Below, in pieces: positions 7,533 to 15,102 of a DNA stretch of 15,960 nucleotides (positions are counted from its first letter, which is position 1; every line of letters begins with the position of its first letter). The stretch is from contig CAMLIF010000092.1 of NCBI GenBank assembly GCA_946479985.1, positions 1-15,960 of the forward strand, given 5' to 3'. The DNA comes from an uncultured Flavobacteriales bacterium (GTDB lineage: Bacteria; Bacteroidota; Bacteroidia; Flavobacteriales; Crocinitomicaceae). A program made the translations under genes and the position numbers. The notes below the pieces were generated by a model, which searched no databases, had not been told where the DNA came from, and saw only the letters and a program-made list of their open reading frames with translations.

Positions 7533-7922
7533 TCAATTATCACTGAGTTTAGAAAATCGAATGACGTGGTTCAACTCCTGTGCTGACAAATCATTCATAG
7601 TTCCTGATCGCAATGTGACCATTGAACGGTCCATGAAATAGAAGTTCTGAAGAAGCGGTTTAATGCAGGTGAAAATTTTCTCTGCATTGTCGCCAAGAAT
7701 AAATAAATATCCGTCGCCGTTGTCTGACGACATTTCATTGCCGTGGTATTCACCTACCATATTGCGCTGAACAGCAGAATCCAGTTCTTCTTCAAGAACA
7801 TGCAGGGCAGAAAGGTCTGAAACACCATAAAAGAAGTGTACAATTACCATCTGACAATTGAGTGATTTGTTCGCTGCTCCCTGAAATGCGTTTATTTCAG
7901 GATTTAACTCGAGTAATGTCAT
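7533..7922 (-). CDS. Conserved small cytoplasmic protein, unknown function
   Basis: This 129-residue protein has no signal peptide or membrane segment. Its centre, VGEYHGNEMSSDNGDGYLFI followed by LGDNAEKIF (56-84), and the later VTLRSG (102-107) match a pattern I recognise from small bacterial proteins of unknown role: GEyDGheiA.DGsDGtlymYGpdAdkLF, ending near VTLRYG. The Asp/Gly-rich turn DNGDG is kept, while the usual Asp of the DG motif is His (residue 60) and the final Tyr is Ser (residue 106). The usual fold or reaction of this family is not known to me. The gene stands alone between its own promoter with a palindrome and its own terminator, divergent from glnN across 256 bp. That proximity alone does not show a functional link. 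Confidence 0.78.
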   Translation of the reverse strand: MTLLELNPEINAFQGAANKSLNCQMVIVHFFYGVSDLSALHVLEEELDSAVQRNMVGEYHGNEMSSDNGDGYLFILGDNAEKIFTCIKPLLQNFYFMDRSMVTLRSGTMNDLSAQELNHVIRFSKLSDN

Positions 7923-7929
7923 GATTTTC

Positions 7930-7978
7930 AGGATTTTTAAGAATCCTCAAATTAACACAATAATATTTTATTTCAAAA
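7930..7978 (-). promoter_or_regulatory. Promoter and palindromic operator candidate of the 7533-7922 gene
   Basis: On the minus strand a TTTTG (7974-7978) is followed after 18 nt by TTAATTTG (7948-7955), one base from TAnnTTTG. Directly downstream, at 7930-7947, is the 18-bp near-palindrome AGGATT-C-TTAA-A-AATCCT. It covers the expected transcription start and leader, a typical position for a repressor site, and could also form a small RNA hairpin. Confidence 0.45.
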
Positions 7979-8097
7979 TTTCCATAGATTTTTAACACTT
8001 TACTAAATCGATTTGCCATTTGGAAACGGATAATTGCCATGAAATATGCCGTATTAATGAATTTTTAATGTTTTTATTGAGAAGGGTATTAAAAAAT

Positions 8098-8143
8098 AGG
8101 GGGGGTGTTCATAAAAAATGACACTTTTTTTGGATTTACCCCT
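8098..8143. promoter_or_regulatory. Nested inverted repeat upstream of and across the glnN -33 region
   Basis: The outer arms AGGGG (8098-8102) and CCCCT (8139-8143) enclose GTGTTCAT (8105-8112) and ATGACAC (8118-8124), which pair with one bulged T around an A5 spacer. The segment starts with seven G in a row, rare in this AT-rich spacer. It overlaps the -33 TTG, so an operator is plausible. No regulator is identified. Confidence 0.35.
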
Positions 8144-8161
8144 CTGAAAAATGTAACTTTG
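8130..8161 (+). promoter_or_regulatory. glnN promoter (TTG, 21-nt spacer, TAACTTTG)
   Basis: TTG at 8130-8132 and TAACTTTG at 8154-8161 are separated by 21 nt, fitting the TTG-N17-23-TAnnTTTG rule of Flavobacteriia. The ATG follows 17 nt after the -7 box, and no Shine-Dalgarno sequence is present. Confidence 0.75.
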
Positions 8162-8178
8162 TCAAAAATTTTGAATTT

Positions 8179-10365
8179 ATGGCTACAAAACGATTGCAGG
8201 CGTACAGAGATGTATTAAACAGAACTCCCAAACACATTGAGTACGATGGGAAAATTTCAGATTTGTTTGGTAAAAACGTCTTTCACACGGAAGTGATGCG
8301 TGAATATTTACCGTCAGATGCATACAAATCTATGGTGGAATCTATTCAGAACGGTTCGCGATTAGATCGTAAAATGGCTGATCAGGTTGCATCTGCAATG
8401 AAAGATTGGGCTTTAACAAAAGGTGCGACACATTATACACACTGGTTTCAGCCATTAACAGGAACCACTGCTGAGAAACATGATGCGTTCTTTAAACCGG
8501 TTGGGCCAGGTCGTGCAATTGAGCGTTTCGACGGAGAATTATTGGTTCAGCAGGAACCGGATGCGTCTTCTTTCCCGAACGGTGGAATCAGAAATACATT
8601 TGAAGCTCGTGGTTATACAGCCTGGGATCCTTCATCTCCTGCTTTCGTTATTGGAAAGACTTTGTGTATTCCAACAATTATGATTTCCTATACAGGTGAA
8701 TCATTAGATTATAAAATGCCATTATTGAAAGCTTTGCATGCGGTTGATAAAGCTGCTGTTGAAGTTTGTCAGTATTTTGATAAAAACGTTACGAAAGTAA
8801 ACGCAACATTGGGCTGGGAACAGGAGTATTTTCTTGTTGATCAGGCTTTGTTTAACTGTCGCCCGGATTTGATGATGACCGGTCGTGCTTTGTTCGGGCA
8901 TGCTCCGGCAAAAGGACAGCAGCTGGAAGATCATTATTTCGGTTCAATTCCTGAACGTGTAACGGCTTTTATGCGTGAGTTCGAAACAGAAGCTATCTTA
9001 TTGGGTATTCCGGTGACTACACGTCATAACGAAGTTGCTCCGAATCAATTCGAGTGTGCTCCGATTTTTGAAGAATGTAACCTTGCAAACGACCACAACA
9101 TGTTGTTGATGGACATCCTGGAGAAAATTGCCCGTAAACATGATTTCCGTGTATTGCTTCACGAAAAGCCGTTTGCAGGAGTAAACGGATCCGGAAAACA
9201 CAATAACTGGTCTTTATCAACTGATACGGGAGTTAACTTATTACAACCTGGTAAAAACCCGAAAACAAATCTTCAGTTCTTAACATTCTTCGTGAATACG
9301 ATCAAAGCTATTCACGATAATGCTGATTTACTTCGCGCATGTATCGCATCTGCAGGTAACGACCACCGTTTGGGGGCCAACGAAGCTCCGCCGGCAATCA
9401 TTTCTACATTCATTGGCTCTCAGTTATCCAATACTTTGGATGAATTGGAGAAAAATATCAAGGCAGGTAAAATGTCGCCGCAGGAAAAAACCGAATTGAA
9501 GATGAACATCGGTAAGATTCCTCAAATTATGCTTGACAATACAGACCGTAACCGTACTTCCCCGTTTGCATTTACCGGAAATAAATTCGAGTTCCGTGCG
9601 GTTGGTTCTTCTGCAAACTGTGCTTCTGCAATGATTGTTTTGAATACAATTATGGCGCAGCAATTAAATCGTTTCAAAGTTTTGGTTGATGCTCGTATTG
9701 CAAAAGGCGAAGCAAAAGACGAGGCTATTTTGAAAGAATTACAGCAATTGATCAAAGACTCTAAGAAAATTCGTTTTGAAGGTAATGGATATGGCGATGA
9801 GTGGGTTAAGGAAGCTGAAAAACGCGGATTGAGTAACTTTAAAGACACACCACGTGCGTTGAAAGCATGGGGAGATAAAAAGTTTATCAAAATGTTCGAA
9901 GAACTGAATGTGTTGACGGAGCGTGAGGTTGAAGCCCGCCAGGAAATTGAGTACGAAAGCTACGTGATGAAAATTCAGATCGAAGCACGTATCATGAATG
10001 ATCTTACTCAAACACACATTATTCCCGCGGTTATTGAATACCAGAATAAATTGCTGAAAAACGTACAAGGATTAATTACCACATTGGGTGATAAAACCGG
10101 GAAAACAGCTGGTGAGTCTCAGTTGGAATTGATCGAAAAAATCTCAGGTCATTTAAATCGCCTGAAAAAGGCAAATGATTTGATGGTGGATGCCCGTAAA
10201 GCGGCTAATAAAATCGAAGATTTTGAAAAACGAGCTATTGCTTACTGCGATACAGTTAAGGTTCACTTTGAAGAAATTCGCTACAACGCTGATAAATTAG
10301 AGTTTTTAGTTGACGACGAATTGTGGCCGTTACCTAAATTCCGTGAAATGTTGTTCACGCGTTAA
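8179..10365 (+). CDS. glnN: Glutamine synthetase type III (GSIII)
   Basis: GSIII makes glutamine from glutamate, ammonia and ATP, the entry point of ammonium assimilation. At 728 residues it has the usual GSIII length, far above GSI (about 470) and GSII. It has the GSIII N-terminal region, including KGATHYTHWFQP and DGELLVQQEPDASSFPNGG. The catalytic core includes GWEQEYFLVD (212-221), HNEVAPNQFECAP (283-295), GVNGSGKHNNWS (334-345), RLGANEAPPAI (397-407) and NRTSPFAFTGNKFEFR (458-473). These hold the metal-binding Glu/His and the substrate Arg residues typical of glutamine synthetases. The helical C-terminal region follows. The enzyme is cytoplasmic and forms dodecamers in characterised members. 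It is monocistronic, with a consensus promoter, a possible operator and a strong terminator. The symbol glnN follows usage for GSIII; some annotations use glnA. Confidence 0.98.
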   Translation: MATKRLQAYRDVLNRTPKHIEYDGKISDLFGKNVFHTEVMREYLPSDAYKSMVESIQNGSRLDRKMADQVASAMKDWALTKGATHYTHWFQPLTGTTAEKHDAFFKPVGPGRAIERFDGELLVQQEPDASSFPNGGIRNTFEARGYTAWDPSSPAFVIGKTLCIPTIMISYTGESLDYKMPLLKALHAVDKAAVEVCQYFDKNVTKVNATLGWEQEYFLVDQALFNCRPDLMMTGRALFGHAPAKGQQLEDHYFGSIPERVTAFMREFETEAILLGIPVTTRHNEVAPNQFECAPIFEECNLANDHNMLLMDILEKIARKHDFRVLLHEKPFAGVNGSGKHNNWSLSTDTGVNLLQPGKNPKTNLQFLTFFVNTIKAIHDNADLLRACIASAGNDHRLGANEAPPAIISTFIGSQLSNTLDELEKNIKAGKMSPQEKTELKMNIGKIPQIMLDNTDRNRTSPFAFTGNKFEFRAVGSSANCASAMIVLNTIMAQQLNRFKVLVDARIAKGEAKDEAILKELQQLIKDSKKIRFEGNGYGDEWVKEAEKRGLSNFKDTPRALKAWGDKKFIKMFEELNVLTEREVEARQEIEYESYVMKIQIEARIMNDLTQTHIIPAVIEYQNKLLKNVQGLITTLGDKTGKTAGESQLELIEKISGHLNRLKKANDLMVDARKAANKIEDFEKRAIAYCDTVKVHFEEIRYNADKLEFLVDDELWPLPKFREMLFTR

Positions 10366-10385
10366 TCGTTACAATGAAAAGTTAG

Positions 10386-10418
10386 AAAAGGAATTTACTT
10401 CGGTAAGTTCCTTTTTTT
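10386..10418. terminator. Strong terminator of glnN, possibly bidirectional
   Basis: AAAAGGAATTTAC (10386-10398) pairs with GTAAGTTCCTTTT (10403-10415), with one G-T wobble, closed by a TTCG tetraloop and followed by TTT. On the minus strand the tail is TTTTC, so it may also stop transcripts of the convergent ATPase gene ending at 10423. Confidence 0.93.
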
Positions 10419-10422
10419 AGTG

Positions 10423-11559
10423 CTAATATTTCCTTGCAAGCCAGCGTGACAGGAAAATATCGTAGATGCGGTAATAATTTCCGTTTTCGTCTGTTTCCTG
10501 GAAGATCAGTTCTTTGGTTAAAACAGATTCTAAAGTTCGTTTGACAGATGCCGGAGTTCCTAATTTGTGTTTTTGAATGAAGTCTTTCGCGGTTGGGTGA
10601 TACAATCGGTTTTCCTTTGCAACTGCTTGTAAAAATTGCCATTGTGCCGTTGTTAGCATATTTCTGTACTGAAAGTAGGTTCCGGATTGTTCTTCCAGCA
10701 CAGTATTGCAAACTGCTTTCACTTTCTCTAGTGTTATTTTTCGTGTTCCTGTAGCTACTATTCTATTACAGATTACTTGCGTATAGTAGGTGTGAATATC
10801 TGTCCAATCTAATATGAATTGAATTGCTTCGGGTTCGATAGTTCTGTTGATTCGGTTGATTTTTGCTTCAATAAATGTGGCATAATCCTGTTTTTCTATG
10901 CTTCCTAAATAAAGGGTTTGTGTGCTGGAATAGAATGGTCGTTTGACATTGTTGAACAATTCCATCATCAGGTGCTTGTGGCTCCCGCTAAAAATAAATT
11001 GAATATTCTTAAGCGATTGGATATTGGATCGAAGTAAAGCTTCTATGTTTTTCTCCGGATAATTTACAATTTGCTGAAATTCGTCAATAGCAATGAGGAT
11101 GGGTTTGTTTTGAGCATCGAGGAAATCGAGTATGTTTTTCAGGGAGTGTTCATATTCTGATGGTTGCTGAAAATCAAAACTTATTTCAGGATTCCCTGTT
11201 AGCTGATCGTAGCTGATTATAGGTCTTAACTGCTTGATTACAGCCAGAATTTTCTTTCCGATTGGCTGCGAAACAGGGAAAGACTGAACTACCGTTGTAG
11301 CAAATTTATTGATGAAATCGGCTAAATTTTGAGTGTGGAAGATATCGACATAAATGCCAACTGTTTTATTTTCTTCCAATAATTGGTTGAAAACATGTTG
11401 AATTAATCCTGTTTTCCCCATTCTTCTGATAGAAATAAGCGTTGTATTTACGCCGTTATCTGCCTTTAGAACAATGTTTTGTGTCTCTTTTACGCGATTG
11501 CAAAAGTATTCCGATCCAAAGTATCCGCTTACAGGAAAGGGATTTTTGTTTAAATCCAT
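10423..11559 (-). CDS. AAA-type ATPase with C-terminal winged-helix-like region
   Basis: This 378-residue P-loop ATPase belongs to the group related to the archaeal/bacterial ATPase_2 (PF01637) proteins, often present in several copies in Bacteroidota. The N-terminus NPFPVSGYFGSEYFCNR is the family's typical opening. Walker A is SIRRMGKT (43-50), with Ser instead of the first Gly of GxxxxGK[ST]. Walker B is ILIAIDE (154-160), followed by FQQI. A sensor-like FIFSGSHK is at 188-195. Residues from about 290 to 372 look like a winged-helix domain, with AQWQFLQAV, a predicted recognition helix near TPASVKRTLESVL, and YRIYDIFLSRWL. Roles in the family are mostly unknown; STAND-like regulatory or mobile-element links have been suggested in general. 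It is cytoplasmic. It lies 110 bp downstream of the GNAT gene, behind a tandem-repeat region, so it may have its own promoter. Confidence 0.88.
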   Translation of the reverse strand: MDLNKNPFPVSGYFGSEYFCNRVKETQNIVLKADNGVNTTLISIRRMGKTGLIQHVFNQLLEENKTVGIYVDIFHTQNLADFINKFATTVVQSFPVSQPIGKKILAVIKQLRPIISYDQLTGNPEISFDFQQPSEYEHSLKNILDFLDAQNKPILIAIDEFQQIVNYPEKNIEALLRSNIQSLKNIQFIFSGSHKHLMMELFNNVKRPFYSSTQTLYLGSIEKQDYATFIEAKINRINRTIEPEAIQFILDWTDIHTYYTQVICNRIVATGTRKITLEKVKAVCNTVLEEQSGTYFQYRNMLTTAQWQFLQAVAKENRLYHPTAKDFIQKHKLGTPASVKRTLESVLTKELIFQETDENGNYYRIYDIFLSRWLARKY

Positions 11560-11596
11560 AAGAAATAATGTTGATTGACAGACTTAAATATATTAA

Positions 11597-11638
11597 ACAA
11601 AATGTATAATACAAAATGTATAATGCAAAATGTGTACT
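11597..11638. repeat. Three tandem 14-bp repeats upstream of the ATPase gene
   Basis: Copies 1 and 2 are identical (ACAAAATGTATAAT at 11597-11610 and 11611-11624). Copy 3 (11625-11638, GCAAAATGTGTACT) differs at three positions. The array lies 38 bp before the ATPase start. On the minus strand each copy contains ATTTTG, close to promoter-like sequence. The 14-bp period is not a whole number of helical turns. Operators, or variable promoter spacing, are possible. Confidence 0.75.
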
Positions 11639-11677
11639 GAAGTGACGAGAGAATTGTTTAATCGTCAGGTCACTTCA
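11638..11677 (-). other. Inverted repeat at the 3' end of the GNAT gene
   Basis: TGAAGTGAC (11638-11646) and GTCACTTCA (11669-11677) are perfect 9-bp arms. Inner GACGA/TCGTC can pair as an alternative. It overlaps the GNAT stop codon (11670-11672). No T run follows on the minus strand, so it is a weak terminator, an mRNA 3' stabiliser or part of the ATPase control region. Confidence 0.45.
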
Positions 11678-12218
11678 CATCCAGAATCATCTTAATTTCC
11701 GTACTGTATTTTCCTTCAAACTTAAATTTGTTCGGAATTCTGCCGCATTCAATAAATCCCATATTCCGATAGAGTTTTCTGGCAACTTCATGTTCTTCGT
11801 AAACTTCAAGCCAGATCTGTTCAAGAACTTCGTTTTCCTTTGCCCAGGTAAGAGCTTCTTCCATGAGAAATTTTCCTATTCCGAATCCACGCCAGTCCAA
11901 CAAAGTTCCCATTCCCAGCATAGCGGTGTGTCTCAATATCTGACGACTGTGGCCTTCCAGATTCAGATTTCCCACAATTTTCCCGTCACAAAGTGCGATG
12001 ATGAAAATACAATTATCGCGGTCCAGGTAACTTTGGAGTAAAGCTTCTTCCTGCTGTAATGTCAAATTGAATTCTCCTTCAACCAGCGGTACAAACTCTG
12101 CGGCATAAACAAATGCCTGAACATAATCTATAACAGATTGTGCGTCATCAGGGAAGGCGGAACGCAATGTAATTGTCTTTCCGGAAGGAAGCGAGCGTGT
12201 GATTTCTGGAAATAACAT
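11670..12218 (-). CDS. GNAT family N-acetyltransferase
   Basis: This 182-residue cytoplasmic GNAT protein is expected to move an acetyl group from acetyl-CoA to an amine. The substrate cannot be told from sequence. The fold is visible in order: ITLRSAFPDDAQSVIDYV (16-33), IFIIALCDGKIVGNLNLEG (71-89), the acetyl-CoA loop LDWRGFGIGKFLMEEALTWA (107-126, R-G-F-G-I-G) and ARKLYRNMGFIECGR (146-160). The general look is of the RimJ/RimL or phosphinothricin-type group. It starts 2 nt after the stop of the beta-barrel gene, so it is almost certainly co-transcribed with the envelope genes, though an envelope role for it is not implied. Family assignment is sure. Confidence 0.93.
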   Translation of the reverse strand: MLFPEITRSLPSGKTITLRSAFPDDAQSVIDYVQAFVYAAEFVPLVEGEFNLTLQQEEALLQSYLDRDNCIFIIALCDGKIVGNLNLEGHSRQILRHTAMLGMGTLLDWRGFGIGKFLMEEALTWAKENEVLEQIWLEVYEEHEVARKLYRNMGFIECGRIPNKFKFEGKYSTEIKMILDVK

Positions 12219-12220
12219 AA

Positions 12221-14290
12221 CTAAAAAGTAACTCTGAATTGAATGGTGATATCTGATTTTCGGTTTCCTTTAATTTGTTCAGCACCAGAACCTAAACTGG
12301 TTCTGTCGGTGTAAAGGAATGTTCCGTATCTGATCCAAAGATCGCAATGTCTTAAAAAGGAGTATCTGATTAGAGCATACGCGCGCGATCCCTGATAATA
12401 GTATGAAGGAGATGAAAATACATAAAGTGCGTTGTTCTCGTATGTGTAAATGCGCGTATCGTATGAATCGGTATCAAACAGGGCGTAACGAAGTGAAAGA
12501 TCGAAAGCAGAGCTTTTCGGGCGAAGAATAAGGTCCTGTGAAAACAGCCAGCCGTCTTCTTTTGCATTCGATTTCCGGTCAATGGTAATGTATTCAATCC
12601 TGCTTTTAAGTGTAATTCCTTCAGATACTTTATAGCTCAAATTTAACCGGTAGTTTCGCTGAGTTACATCTTCAATTTCAGTAACCGTGCCGTCAGTATC
12701 ACGACTGTTTTTCTGACGAAGCTGTTGTCTGAAACGACCATAGATCTCCAAAACCTTGTTTGGTTTGTACATGGGCTGAAATAAGAATTCGTTCCCTTTC
12801 GACGGTGCATCTACCAAATATTTGAGCCACGGAAAGGAGAAATAATCTGCGTAAGCGTTAATGGTCCATGCAGAATTCAACCGAACTTTTGTCCCGAAGA
12901 AAATACCTTTTTCATTTTGTGTATTGCTGCCTTCTGAAAAACCATTGTTGTAGAAGGTGTAATAGGCTTTGTCGTAATTTCTATAAATCACAGAGACCGA
13001 AATTCTCGGATCAAGTGCAGCCATCATCCCGTACAATTGAGCGAATGAATTACTTGCCGAACTGTAAGAGGCTTCCCCGAAGAAATTCAGGTTTCGGAGC
13101 ACAAAGTTGTAGTCAACACTGGTTGAGCCAATGGAAGTTCCCCGGAAAGCGTATATGTTATAAGGAACAGTGTCTTTTTGAAGCGGACTGGAATAAGATT
13201 GCTGGACATGTGCTAATCCTACACTTAAACGATTGCTTTTATAAGCTAAATAGGATCCGTAAACACGTTCACTTAGTTGATTCTTCTTAGCAATTTCGCT
13301 GTTTGTACGATGTAAACCAGAAACATCGATTGTAGTAATGAACTCCAGGTCATCAGTTAGAGAATCTGCAACCCCGGAACCATCAATTCGTTTTTGACTG
13401 TAGAAATTGAGCCAGGTTAAATTGTTGTAGCCCAAAACAACAGCCGCTCCACGGAAAAACCGGTTTTCGTCAACAGAAGTATAAGGACGAAGCAGGTTTG
13501 CAGTTCGTTTCGAAGAGAAAATGTCGGCTGTTTTACCAAAAGCGTATCCGGAATATACATTTAGCCCTTGTCCGACTTGAACTAAATAATCTCCGACTGC
13601 CACGCTGCGAATATATTTTCCGCCTTTGTAAAATGCATGAGCAGAGTAGAAGTCGAAACCATTTTTCTGACTTCCCTTAAAAAACTCTTCACCCGAATCT
13701 TTTTCTCCGGTAATTCCTATGCTGATATTTGTTCTGTAGGTGTAACGAAAGCGGGCGTAATACCGGCCTTCATTTCCATGATAATAGGAATTCGAATTGT
13801 TCAATAAAGAATCGGATACTTTTGTGTAGCCTGCTTTAGAAGGAGTTGTTGCCTGGTAACGCACATACTGTTCAAACTTTCCGTTTTTCAAAGCATCTTT
13901 AAATGTAATGTGCATTTGATCGAATCGATCGTCAACCATAATAAAAGGTAAAACAAGTTGTATGGTCGCCAAATCCCAATATTTCATGGATTGCAACTCG
14001 TAAATAGAAATGAATTTCCCGAATTGTTTAATATGTACAAATACTTCTGTAATCTGAACATCTGTTAACAGACCAAGACTTCTCAATTCATCCTGATCCG
14101 TATTATTGAGATTGATTGGATTGGAATAATAATAATTCAGCTGCTCAAAAAGGTTTGTGAGATCGAATTCCTCTGATTCTGTTTGTTCGGCAATAAACTC
14201 AACTCGTTGTTGAATAATTTCATTTCGTTCCTGCCCAAACGATAAAAAAGAAGTTAAGATAAAAGCTATGCCAGGTAGAAACTTAGTCAT
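12221..14290 (-). CDS. Outer-membrane beta-barrel protein with N-terminal helix-hairpin-helix domain
   Basis: This 689-residue protein has a signal peptide (MTKFLPGIAFILTSFLSFGQ). A helical region with a ComEA-like helix-hairpin-helix domain follows at about 57-118: NPINLNNTDQDELRSLGLL, then VHIKQFGKFISIYEL and a second half around ATIQLVLPFI. The hairpin lacks the common LPGIG and reads LGLLTD, so DNA binding may be weakened or altered. From about residue 130 to the end there are many alternating aromatic/polar strands (for example YYARFRYTYR, SVAVGDYLVQVGQG, DITIQFRVTF). The last residue is Phe, the usual signal for BAM insertion. I infer that the helix-hairpin-helix domain faces the periplasm, which would suit DNA capture or uptake, or a purely structural role. 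The start overlaps the preceding gene's stop by 8 bp, and the GNAT gene follows after 2 bp. I know of no firm function for such proteins. Confidence 0.85.
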   Translation of the reverse strand: MTKFLPGIAFILTSFLSFGQERNEIIQQRVEFIAEQTESEEFDLTNLFEQLNYYYSNPINLNNTDQDELRSLGLLTDVQITEVFVHIKQFGKFISIYELQSMKYWDLATIQLVLPFIMVDDRFDQMHITFKDALKNGKFEQYVRYQATTPSKAGYTKVSDSLLNNSNSYYHGNEGRYYARFRYTYRTNISIGITGEKDSGEEFFKGSQKNGFDFYSAHAFYKGGKYIRSVAVGDYLVQVGQGLNVYSGYAFGKTADIFSSKRTANLLRPYTSVDENRFFRGAAVVLGYNNLTWLNFYSQKRIDGSGVADSLTDDLEFITTIDVSGLHRTNSEIAKKNQLSERVYGSYLAYKSNRLSVGLAHVQQSYSSPLQKDTVPYNIYAFRGTSIGSTSVDYNFVLRNLNFFGEASYSSASNSFAQLYGMMAALDPRISVSVIYRNYDKAYYTFYNNGFSEGSNTQNEKGIFFGTKVRLNSAWTINAYADYFSFPWLKYLVDAPSKGNEFLFQPMYKPNKVLEIYGRFRQQLRQKNSRDTDGTVTEIEDVTQRNYRLNLSYKVSEGITLKSRIEYITIDRKSNAKEDGWLFSQDLILRPKSSAFDLSLRYALFDTDSYDTRIYTYENNALYVFSSPSYYYQGSRAYALIRYSFLRHCDLWIRYGTFLYTDRTSLGSGAEQIKGNRKSDITIQFRVTF

Positions 14291-15101
14291 GCTTGTTGAA
14301 TTGATAATTCAAGCCGAAACAAGGTGTCCAGCCCAATTGCTGGTGATATTTGGTTCCAAGGTCAATGGTAATAATTTTTGTCTGATATCCAAAACCGAAC
14401 GCGAAATTGGTAGGGCCGGTTTGTGCACCCAGTCGAACGGAAAAAGCGTCAATTGGTTTGTATTCAATAGCGCCTTTGAATGAGAAAGGGTAGATAACAT
14501 CTTTCTGAATTTCAGCAATGCATTTCACTGATTTTGTTGGTGAGTAAGAGGTTCCGAAGCGCATTACGGAGTTGAATCTGTCTTCTAGTTCCGAAATTCT
14601 TTGTCGGCCGATATTAGTTATGCTAAATCCAATATTCCATTTATCTGTAATAGTGGCCAGAAATCCAGCTTCAGCTGTTGCATTGAAACTGCTCCCGTAA
14701 TTGCTGTTGAATCTAAGTTGTTGAATATTTCCCTGAACGCCGGCTGAAAAATGCTCAGTAAGCTGCAGAGCGTAACCAACTCCGTAGCGCATGTGTTTGT
14801 ATTGTTCGTAACCGAAAAGTTGTGCCCCACCCATAATTACACCTTTCTTAATCGGTACGGCTACAGCCAACGCCTGATTTTGAAGTTCTTTTGTGAGGAA
14901 CCTGGAATCGTAATAAATTCCGGCGCTGAATGATTTGATTTGACCAACCGCGCCCGGATTTTGATGTACTGCCCAAACATCATTTAGAGTTACGCTCGCT
15001 CCGCAAAGTGCATTTGACCTGGATCCAACCGGATTCCAGCCTTGCCCGTATGCACAAAGAGATAAGAAGAAAAATGTAGTAAGTAGTAGATTTCTAGTCA
15101 T
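14283..15101 (-). CDS. PorV/FadL-like outer-membrane beta-barrel protein
   Basis: This 272-residue predicted outer-membrane protein has a signal peptide (MTRNLLLTTFFFLSLCAYGQ). The mature start WNPVGSRSNALCGASVTLND, followed by VWAVHQNPGAVG, matches the opening of PorV/PorQ and related FadL-like barrels (GARxxAMGGASVA, then NPAG). Regular amphipathic strands follow to the end. PorV is a T9SS shuttle component, but many paralogues of this type exist and this one is shorter than PorV, so I give no symbol. The start at 15101 is chosen over an in-frame ATG at 15161 because the signal peptide begins there and it falls 1 nt after the upstream stop. The 3' end overlaps the beta-barrel gene by 8 bp, implying translational coupling. 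Confidence 0.82.
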   Translation of the reverse strand: MTRNLLLTTFFFLSLCAYGQGWNPVGSRSNALCGASVTLNDVWAVHQNPGAVGQIKSFSAGIYYDSRFLTKELQNQALAVAVPIKKGVIMGGAQLFGYEQYKHMRYGVGYALQLTEHFSAGVQGNIQQLRFNSNYGSSFNATAEAGFLATITDKWNIGFSITNIGRQRISELEDRFNSVMRFGTSYSPTKSVKCIAEIQKDVIYPFSFKGAIEYKPIDAFSVRLGAQTGPTNFAFGFGYQTKIITIDLGTKYHQQLGWTPCFGLNYQFNKHD

Positions 15102-15102
15102 A

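Noticed and set aside
9522..9890. 122-codon minus-strand frame inside glnN
   Set aside because: It is antisense to conserved glutamine synthetase motifs and shows no independent protein features.
10423..12218. ATPase plus GNAT gene as a toxin-antitoxin or defence pair
   Set aside because: They are 110 bp apart with a hairpin and repeats between, and the GNAT gene is tightly joined to the envelope genes instead. The GNAT length and motifs also do not fit the short TacT-type toxins with an adjacent ribbon-helix-helix antitoxin.
12868..13290. 140-codon plus-strand frame inside the beta-barrel gene
   Set aside because: It is antisense to a well-supported coding region and its product is rich in Cys, Arg and His with no domain pattern, as expected for a shadow frame.
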